DNA of 12,330 nt from Spirochaeta sp. (lineage in GTDB: Bacteria; Spirochaetota; Spirochaetia; DSM-2461), in NCBI GenBank assembly GCA_030635565.1, contig DAOVYP010000029.1, positions 1 to 12,330 on the forward strand, read 5' to 3'. Made by a program: the position numbers and the translations under genes. The number at the start of each line of letters is the position of its first letter. Within the stretch, counting starts at the first letter, position 1. This document shows, piece by piece, positions 7,411-12,330 of the stretch. The notes below the pieces were generated by a model that was not told the DNA's origin, made no database searches, and saw only the letters and a list, made by a program, of their open reading frames with translations.

Positions 7411-8430
7411 ATGGTTCGAATAGCCGTTGTCGGATTGGGTTTCATGGGAAAGACCCATATTGGAGTATACAACTCTCTGCATAACGCCATGATTACAGCC
7501 TTGTGCGATAAAAATCTTGATCGGGTTAATCTGACATCCCTCGATGCAGGAGGCAACATAGAATCTTCGAGTGGTTCGGTTGATTTCTCAGATATTCCAA
7601 AATTTACCGATTTCGACGAGATGCTGGATGCCGGAGGATTTGATGCTGTGGATATCACACTCCCGACGGATACACATGTCGCGTTTGCTTCAAAGGCACT
7701 CAAAGCCGGTTATCACGTATTCGTGGAAAAACCGCTCGCCCTGGATTACAGGTCGGCCTTACAGATCGCCGCTGTCGCCGAAGAAAGCGGCAAGATCTGC
7801 TCGGTCGGCCAGTGTCTCAGATTTTGGCCTCTGTATACCGAGGTAAAGAAGATCCTGGACAGCGGACGATTCGGGTCTATCCGTCATGCGGAATTCGGCC
7901 GATATTCACCTCCGGCTACCTGGGCTGCGGAAGGTTGGCTCGGAAAGTCCAGCCGTTCGGGAGGTGCATCGTTGGATCTCCATATCCATGATGTAGATAT
8001 AATCCTCTACTTCTTCGGGAGGCCCCGGAGTGTCCGTTCCGTCGGCGTTCCGGATGGAAGCGGCTTTTACTCCCATATCTCGACGGTGTATCAGTATCCG
8101 GATATATCGGTGACGTCTACCGGCGGATGGGGTTTTGCACCCGATTTCCCGTTCAATATGAAGGCTCTCTACGTCTTTGAAAAAGCTACCGTTGAGATGG
8201 ATATCTCCAAAGAGCATCCCGTTATGGTTTTCCCGTATGAAGGCGAGCCTTACCCCTTGGAACTGCCGGAGGGTGATGGTTACCGATTCGAATTAATCGA
8301 TTTTCTGGAACGATGCGAAAGCGGTGAGATATCGGAAGAGGTTTCTCCCTCAGTTGCTGCAGAATCTGTCCGTCTTGTACAGTTGGAAGTCCAATCTGCC
8401 AACGAAGGACGAGAAATTACATTGGATTGA
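7411..8430 (+). CDS. Gfo/Idh/MocA-family NAD(P)-dependent oxidoreductase
   Basis: This 339-residue dehydrogenase would oxidise a hydroxyl of a sugar or cyclitol (or reduce the ketone) in the cytoplasm. The N-terminal Rossmann domain has GLGFMG (8-13) and the family's EKP motif (106-108, VFVEKPLAL). The C-terminal domain carries SLDLHIHDVDIILYFFG (about 187-203), the conserved substrate-site segment with D189, H193 and D194. ATG 7411 was chosen because AGGAG stands 7 bases upstream and the Rossmann fold begins at residue 3; a longer in-frame TTG start at 7387 would include that ribosome site in the coding sequence. Family members include inositol, inosamine (MocA) and 3-keto-forming glucoside dehydrogenases, so with the isomerase-like protein upstream a keto-intermediate pathway is plausible. 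Confidence 0.93.
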   Translation: MVRIAVVGLGFMGKTHIGVYNSLHNAMITALCDKNLDRVNLTSLDAGGNIESSSGSVDFSDIPKFTDFDEMLDAGGFDAVDITLPTDTHVAFASKALKAGYHVFVEKPLALDYRSALQIAAVAEESGKICSVGQCLRFWPLYTEVKKILDSGRFGSIRHAEFGRYSPPATWAAEGWLGKSSRSGGASLDLHIHDVDIILYFFGRPRSVRSVGVPDGSGFYSHISTVYQYPDISVTSTGGWGFAPDFPFNMKALYVFEKATVEMDISKEHPVMVFPYEGEPYPLELPEGDGYRFELIDFLERCESGEISEEVSPSVAAESVRLVQLEVQSANEGREITLD

Positions 8431-8548
8431 AATCGGGATGCTGATGGTAGTGATAGTTTGTGCTTGAAATATCAATACGCAGAGCATGACCCGTGTGTTT
8501 ATCGTGTATTTTAGAATCAGGATTTATTAATCTAAAAGGAGAGAATCA

Positions 8549-9481
8549 GTGTCACGCAGGCAGAGTACAATCAATCCCCAATGGTGGGATTATACAACTT
8601 TGGATCCGAAGATCCTTGAAGATGCAGCAAAGATTTCCGTAACAGATATTGAACAGCTTCAGCGGCCGGGGTTCAAGGTCACAATCTTTGATTCAATTGA
8701 AGAATTCTTCGTTGCTGAAGCCATGGAATACATCCGGGTCTGGCAGGACTCGACACCTGACAACCCTAAGGGAATCTGCGGACCGATAGGACCAACCGAA
8801 CATCTCCCGCTGGTAGCCAGGATTGTAAATGACATGGAAATTGATGTCCGGAGCGGTTTTTTCTGGGGAATGGATGAATGGTATATTGACGGTAAGGAAG
8901 CTCCTGTTGATCATCCCTTAAGCTTCGCCCGAGCCGACCTCGAACTCTGTTTTAGCCGTATTAAGCCTGAGTTGCGTATGCCGAATTCTCATCTCCGTTT
9001 TCCAACTGCAGAAGGTTTGGCGGACTACAGCTCCAGTTACGACGATGTACGGTGCATGGTAATGCAGGGCGGACAGGGAGAAGTGAAGCATTGGGCATTC
9101 AACGATCCGCCGAAAAGGGAAGGTGCCAATATTGATGTGCCAACCAGCCCGGAAGAATATCGCAAACTCCCGGCGCGTATCGTCGATCTTCATCCGATGA
9201 CCCTGATCCAGAATGCCAGAACTTCTTATTCCGGCCGCGTTCATGATGTCCCTGTACAGGCCCTCTCGGTTGGACCTGTCGAAACATGGAAATCCGATTG
9301 CGTATCGATATGGCACCCCGGACAGCATGACAATCCATTCGGCATGCGCCTGACTTCACTGATGATTTCAAAAGGCCTGCCCGATACCAGTGTACCTATG
9401 TCCCTGTTGGCGGATCATCCGAATGTCCATTTTCACTTCCTGCGTTCCGCTATCGGAACGACAGACAGTGAAATGCATTAG
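8549..9481 (+). CDS. NagB-like protein (glucosamine-6-phosphate deaminase/isomerase family) with altered catalytic motif
   Basis: This 310-residue cytoplasmic protein resembles the NagB/6-phosphogluconolactonase fold. Recognisable motifs are GPIGPT (78-83, phosphate-loop-like), MDEW (108-111, NagB MDEY with the catalytic Asp at 109) and [14 protein letters not shown] (174-187), which aligns to NagB GVGNDGHIAFNEP. In that motif His181 is kept, but the NagB Asp141 position is V179 and the Glu148 position is D186. There is also a 40-residue N-terminal extension (WWDYTTLDP). These changes suggest a different substrate, perhaps an unphosphorylated amino sugar, or a different reaction. GTG at 8549 is the start, with AAAGGAGA about 7 bases upstream. 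A PIG-L deacetylase gene follows after 8 bases. The 118-bp gap upstream shows no clear promoter. The fold call is good; the activity is uncertain. Confidence 0.78.
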   Translation: MSRRQSTINPQWWDYTTLDPKILEDAAKISVTDIEQLQRPGFKVTIFDSIEEFFVAEAMEYIRVWQDSTPDNPKGICGPIGPTEHLPLVARIVNDMEIDVRSGFFWGMDEWYIDGKEAPVDHPLSFARADLELCFSRIKPELRMPNSHLRFPTAEGLADYSSSYDDVRCMVMQGGQGEVKHWAFNDPPKREGANIDVPTSPEEYRKLPARIVDLHPMTLIQNARTSYSGRVHDVPVQALSVGPVETWKSDCVSIWHPGQHDNPFGMRLTSLMISKGLPDTSVPMSLLADHPNVHFHFLRSAIGTTDSEMH

Positions 9482-9489
9482 GATTTGAT

Positions 9490-10254
9490 ATGGTTGTTTT
9501 TGCTATACACAGTCATCCTGACGATATTGAGTTTGTCATCGCCGGTACCCTGTTTCTGCTGAAAAAAGCCGGCTGCGAGATTCATTACATGAATATTGCC
9601 AATGGCTGTTACGGGACCGCTGAATACACAAGAGAGGACATCATACGGATCCGCCGGGACGAGTCTCTGGCGGCCTGCCGGCGTCTCGGCGCCGTTCATC
9701 ACGAGAGTATCTGTGATGATATGGGCGTGTTCTACAACGATAACCTGATTCGTAAGGTGACGGCAGCCGTCAGGGAAGTTAACCCGGATATCATTCTCAC
9801 CGCTTCACCGGAAGACTACATGGAAGATCATATGAATGCCTGCCGGCTGGCATTGGGCGGAGCATTTGTCCGGGGGATGATAAACTACAGCAGCATCCCG
9901 CCCCGGCAGTATATTGATAAAGATGTGTCAATATACCATGCGGTACCCCACGGGCTGGTAGACGGTTTGAGAAGGCATATAAAATCTGACTTCGTTATCG
10001 ATATCGGTTCTGTCATCGAGGATAAAGTTGAAATGCTTGCCTGTCACAAAAGTCAGAAAAACTGGCTGGATACTTCTCAGGGTTTCGATTCTTACCTGAC
10101 TACAATGAAAGATCTGAATACCCGGGTGGCCGATCAGTTTGAAGATGTCAACTATGCTGAAGGTTTTCGCCGTCATCTTCACTTCGGTTATTCCCGGGAA
10201 GAAATGAATCCTCTTGCTGAAATACTTGGTGACTATATCCATATCGTAATCTGA
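9490..10254 (+). CDS. PIG-L/LmbE-family zinc N-deacetylase
   Basis: This 254-residue enzyme would remove an acyl group from an N-acetylated sugar, as MshB and GlcNAc-PI deacetylase do. The family's zinc motif is at the N-terminus, HSHPDDIE (7-14), giving zinc ligands H9 and D12 and the catalytic base D11. The third ligand is probably H114 in EDYMEDHMNA. There is no signal peptide, so it acts in the cytoplasm after import. The ATG at 9490 follows the NagB-like stop by 8 bases, and its AGGA ribosome site overlaps that stop codon, so the two are translationally coupled. Deacetylation followed by NagB-like deamination is a sensible order for an N-acetylamino sugar. The length is normal. Substrates in this family also include bacillithiol and diacetylchitobiose intermediates, so specificity is open. 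Confidence 0.9.
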   Translation: MVVFAIHSHPDDIEFVIAGTLFLLKKAGCEIHYMNIANGCYGTAEYTREDIIRIRRDESLAACRRLGAVHHESICDDMGVFYNDNLIRKVTAAVREVNPDIILTASPEDYMEDHMNACRLALGGAFVRGMINYSSIPPRQYIDKDVSIYHAVPHGLVDGLRRHIKSDFVIDIGSVIEDKVEMLACHKSQKNWLDTSQGFDSYLTTMKDLNTRVADQFEDVNYAEGFRRHLHFGYSREEMNPLAEILGDYIHIVI

Positions 10255-10256
10255 AA

Positions 10257-10384
10257 CACTGGCTCTCCAGGTACTTCAGATTTTCATAAGACGGCGCTTC
10301 CGTCAGAGCCTGGATTAATGCAGCTCTGGTGATATGCTTGAATTCTTCAAAGTGAAGATATCGATTATTCCAATTATAAATCAT
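10257..10384 (-). other. Possible remnant of a coding sequence (unrecognised)
   Basis: The minus strand from ATG at 10384 reads about 42 residues (IYNWNNRYLHFEEF, then KHITRAALIQALTEAPSYEN). Their composition is protein-like, but the frame then runs into the reverse complement of the deacetylase gene. I do not recognise the family, and there is no clear ribosome site. It may be the 5' stub of a gene cut off where the catabolic cluster ends, or a chance frame. The rest of the 249-bp gap holds the palindrome at 10437-10471 and nothing else I can name. Confidence 0.2.
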
Positions 10385-10436
10385 TGTGTATGGAGTCCGT
10401 ACTCATTGGCAATCAAATAACTAATATTTCAATAGA

Positions 10437-10471
10437 GGTAATTCCAAAAATACTCAATTTTTGGAATTACC
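10437..10471. repeat. Long perfect palindromic hairpin between convergent genes
   Basis: A perfect 15-bp inverted repeat (arm GGTAATTCCAAAAAT) surrounds a 5-base centre (ACTCA). It lies between the plus-strand deacetylase (ends 10254) and the minus-strand transporter (ends 10504). The A-run and T-run lie inside the stem, next to the loop, so it lacks the usual GC stem plus tail of a terminator. It could still act as a weak bidirectional terminator, a protein-binding palindrome or a mobile-repeat remnant. Only one copy is in the window. Confidence 0.6.
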
Positions 10472-10503
10472 CTGACCTTTAGATTATAAGCCGGTATCGT
10501 CCG

Positions 10504-11442
10504 TCAGACACCCATCAGAAGTACAGCCGCAGCGAAGGCCGGAATCGAGACAACGGTACTCAAGGAAAGGATACCTGATACCAGTCCCAGTTCCTCCTCT
10601 CTGGCCGCCAGGGTGACTACGAAAGGCGGCGGCAGGAGCAGCATCGTCATGAAGGCCAGGGACGTCATATCATTCTTCACCGGAAGAAAACGGATCATAA
10701 GCAGAGCAATACCCAGAAGAACCACTTTTCTGATCAGCACGAAAACCAGGGCCTTGCCCATCAACTTCCGGCTGAAACTGAGTTCATATCCTATGGCAAG
10801 GGCGATGACGGGAACCGTCAGGTTACCGATGATTTCCAGGAATCCGGAAATCGGCGCGAAGGGTTCCTGTGATATATGCAGGGCACGGCCGATGCTCCCC
10901 AGTATGAGACCTGAAAGAATGGCCCATACCACGGGACTTTTTACGACATTCAGGAGAGCCTCCCGACCGGATTGGCTGCTCAGGCCACCTGCATCAAGCC
11001 CTCGACGGGCCAGCAGCATGGGCATGAGAACAACGAAAACAAAAAGAACCTGCCCGAGGTCAACAGAAGCAAAAACAGGTAAAGCGGCATCGCCGAACAC
11101 CGACAGGAAGAGGGCATAACCGAGCATCCCGGCTTCGAAACCGCTCACCATGTAGCCCCGGATATCACCTTTCCTGCCGATGAGCCGCATCAACAGCCGG
11201 GTTCCGATAAGCAGTGCTCCGCTGAGGGCGAACATCATCAGGGCGAGGAGCAGCTCATCCCGTCCGGGTTCCAGACTCATGAAAGCCCTGAACAGAAGGG
11301 CCGGCAGCGTGATATTCGCCACAAGCTTTTTCATCTGCGAGGCAGTTTGAGGATAAAGGAAACCGGTACGTCGGAATATATATCCCAGGATGAAGAGGAG
11401 GAAAACCGGTAAAACTTTGCTGATTATCTCGAAGCTGTTCAT
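10504..11442 (-). CDS. AEC-family (auxin efflux carrier-like) membrane transporter
   Basis: This 312-residue integral membrane protein belongs to the AEC/MleP superfamily and probably transports an organic anion such as malate or another carboxylate. The N-terminus (VLPVFLLFILGYIFRRTGFL, then TLPALLFRAF) is typical of the family. About ten hydrophobic helices are arranged as two five-helix halves around a polar middle loop (about 145-160). The length matches the family norm. ATG at 11442 is the only sensible start, but no ribosome site is visible upstream. The gene looks complete and richer in G+C than the catabolic cluster. Its last 60 bases recur at 1137-1197 on the far side of the cluster. 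It converges with the deacetylase and diverges from a degraded PIN toxin frame. The substrate is not predictable. Confidence 0.9.
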   Translation of the reverse strand: MNSFEIISKVLPVFLLFILGYIFRRTGFLYPQTASQMKKLVANITLPALLFRAFMSLEPGRDELLLALMMFALSGALLIGTRLLMRLIGRKGDIRGYMVSGFEAGMLGYALFLSVFGDAALPVFASVDLGQVLFVFVVLMPMLLARRGLDAGGLSSQSGREALLNVVKSPVVWAILSGLILGSIGRALHISQEPFAPISGFLEIIGNLTVPVIALAIGYELSFSRKLMGKALVFVLIRKVVLLGIALLMIRFLPVKNDMTSLAFMTMLLLPPPFVVTLAAREEELGLVSGILSLSTVVSIPAFAAAVLLMGV

Positions 11443-11487
11443 GTCACAATGATAGCCCGGGAGGATCTCGAATTGACAGATCGTTGA

Positions 11488-11688
11488 TGTATCGAACCAT
11501 TCGGTATCTCCTCATTGGCCGCTGCCGGATTCATTCGTATCGTCACACAATCCCGATTTCCCGGAGATCCGACTCCGATCTGTGCCGCCGTTACTATCGA
11601 GCATTCCTGTACCCGGGTTACCCGGGATGAAGATTTCGAAAGATTCGTTAAACACGGATTTCGTCTGGAAATCTGGGGTTCCGATTAG
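11488..11688 (+). pseudogene. Internally deleted PIN-domain (VapC-type) toxin remnant
   Basis: The plus-strand frame ending at TAG 11686-11688 reads GISSLAAAGFIRIVTQ then PTP. This resembles the middle of VapC toxins (GLSDLVLSGFIRIVT...PTP). It jumps directly to AAVTIEHSCTRVTRDEDFER and FRLEIW, which resembles the VapC C-terminus. The roughly 60-70 residues normally between these blocks are missing, as is the N-terminal DTN active-site segment, and an in-frame TGA at 11485-11487 interrupts the upstream sequence. It is therefore a dead fragment of an RNase toxin of a type II toxin-antitoxin pair, and no antitoxin is visible. Its stop overlaps the end of the minus-strand kinase frame. The family assignment is by pattern memory only. 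Confidence 0.5.
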
Positions 11689-12330
11689 GTGACCGGAAGC
11701 TTCACCTTGAGCTCGGCGCCGCCCAGCCGCTCTGAAACCCCGGCTTCGATGCTGCCGCCGTGGGCCCGGGCGATTTCACTGCAGATAGCCAGACCGAGTC
11801 CCGATCCACCGGAAGAGCGGTTTCTTGAGGCATCAACCCGATAATAGCGCTCGAACACCTTCTCACGGTCTTTTTCGGGAATCCCGGGCCCGTCGTCTTC
11901 CACCGTCAGTTCAACCCATTCCGGCGTCTCCGAAATCTGACGGACATCAATGATGATCCTGGACTTAGCATAGCGAAGGGCATTCGAGCACAGATTCGCC
12001 AGTAAGCGGTGCAGTTTCACCCGGTCTCCGCTAATGACGGGGCGGCCGCCGCTCAACCCGGAGTCTACGGAAATATTCTCCCGACGGATGGCAGGACCGG
12101 CAGCTTGAACCACATCCTGTATCAGATCCGGCAGGCTCAAATCTTCCCTCTGAAGGACAAAGTCCGGGGATTCCAGATTGGCCAGAGTTTTCAGCTCATC
12201 CACCAGATGATCCTGGGTATCCAGCCGTCCAGCCGTGTCGGCGATGACCACATCAATATTTTTTGAACTTGCAGACTCAATTGCGTCAAAGATAACGGAA
12301 GCGGGGTCAGCACCGGTACCTTGGGAAACC
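11685..12330 (-). CDS. Chimeric ORF: FtsY GTPase segment joined in frame to histidine kinase ATPase domain (5' end beyond window)
   Basis: This is a 214-residue open frame entering from the right edge (first full codon at 12329). Residues 1 to about 40 read QGTGADPASVIFDAIE and then VVIADTAGRL, the G-domain of the SRP receptor FtsY, including the DTAGR switch motif at 31-35. From about residue 43 it reads as a sensor histidine kinase: LVDELKTLANLES (end of the dimerisation helix), N-box NLCSNALRYA, G1 DDGPGIP, F-box VFERYYR, and G2 GGSGLGLAI followed by ARAHGG. The histidine phosphorylation site is absent. The join falls in HLVDELKTL (about 12183-12209), a stretch plausible in either family. 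The shorter GTG start at 12251 would only hide the FtsY part. It is either a real recombinant or an assembly chimera. The kinase part alone is a truncated, probably inactive protein. Confidence 0.8.
   Translation of the reverse strand, partial: VSQGTGADPASVIFDAIESASSKNIDVVIADTAGRLDTQDHLVDELKTLANLESPDFVLQREDLSLPDLIQDVVQAAGPAIRRENISVDSGLSGGRPVISGDRVKLHRLLANLCSNALRYAKSRIIIDVRQISETPEWVELTVEDDGPGIPEKDREKVFERYYRVDASRNRSSGGSGLGLAICSEIARAHGGSIEAGVSERLGGAELKVKLPVT

Noticed and set aside
2776..8430. Naming the locus as rhizopine (moc) or inositol (iol) catabolism
   Set aside because: The family set is only partly shared, and the deacetylase and NagB-like genes do not belong to those pathways; a substrate name would be a guess.
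1137..10562. A composite transposon or prophage around the cluster
   Set aside because: No transposase, integrase or phage gene and no terminal inverted repeats were found; the flanking repeats are coding sequence of a transporter gene.
10613..11119. A 168-codon plus-strand frame
   Set aside because: It is very rich in Arg, Ser and Thr and opposite the AEC transporter gene; it is a shadow of hydrophobic codons read in reverse.
11685..12251. A complete 188-residue histidine kinase starting at GTG 12251
   Set aside because: The frame continues upstream with clear FtsY sequence, and the GTG falls inside the FtsY G-domain strand before DTAGR; it is not a natural start.

Overview
The window looks like a spirochaete-type chromosome segment. 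This is an inference. The solute-binding protein's signal peptide ends in an A-G-G-N-N-E type stretch without a lipobox cysteine, which is common in Spirochaetales binding proteins. No rRNA, tRNA or CRISPR array was recognised.

The core (about 1.2-10.25 kb) is a catabolic locus for a small polyol or amino-sugar-like compound. A minus-strand ROK repressor (1222-2475) diverges from a plus-strand series: periplasmic binding protein (2776-3777), two-domain ATPase (3852-5348) and permease (5348-6325) of a CUT2/ribose-type ABC importer, then a TIM-barrel sugar isomerase/epimerase (6389-7189). A terminator-like hairpin follows, then a Gfo/Idh/MocA dehydrogenase (7411-8430), a NagB-like (glucosamine-6-phosphate deaminase family) protein with a changed active-site motif (8549-9481) and a PIG-L/LmbE deacetylase (9490-10254). 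The likely logic is import, deacetylation, deamination/isomerisation and oxidation of an N-acetylated amino sugar, aminocyclitol or glycoside. No sugar kinase is present, and the ROK protein has lost the residues a kinase would need.

The flanks are rearranged. Left (1-1081, minus strand) is a zinc alcohol dehydrogenase, cut by the window edge and without an ATG start. Right is an intact AEC-family transporter (10504-11442, minus), an internally deleted PIN/VapC toxin remnant (11488-11688, plus) and a partial minus-strand ORF (11685-12330). The upstream part of that ORF reads as FtsY (SRP receptor GTPase), and the rest reads as a histidine kinase ATPase domain.

The most striking structural signal is that the last ~60 bp of the AEC gene occurs twice in direct orientation, intact at 10502-10562 and as an orphan fragment at 1137-1197 (about 92% identity by hand alignment). 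The two copies bracket the catabolic cluster, which suggests that the cluster was inserted at the 3' end of the transporter gene or otherwise arose by recombination there.
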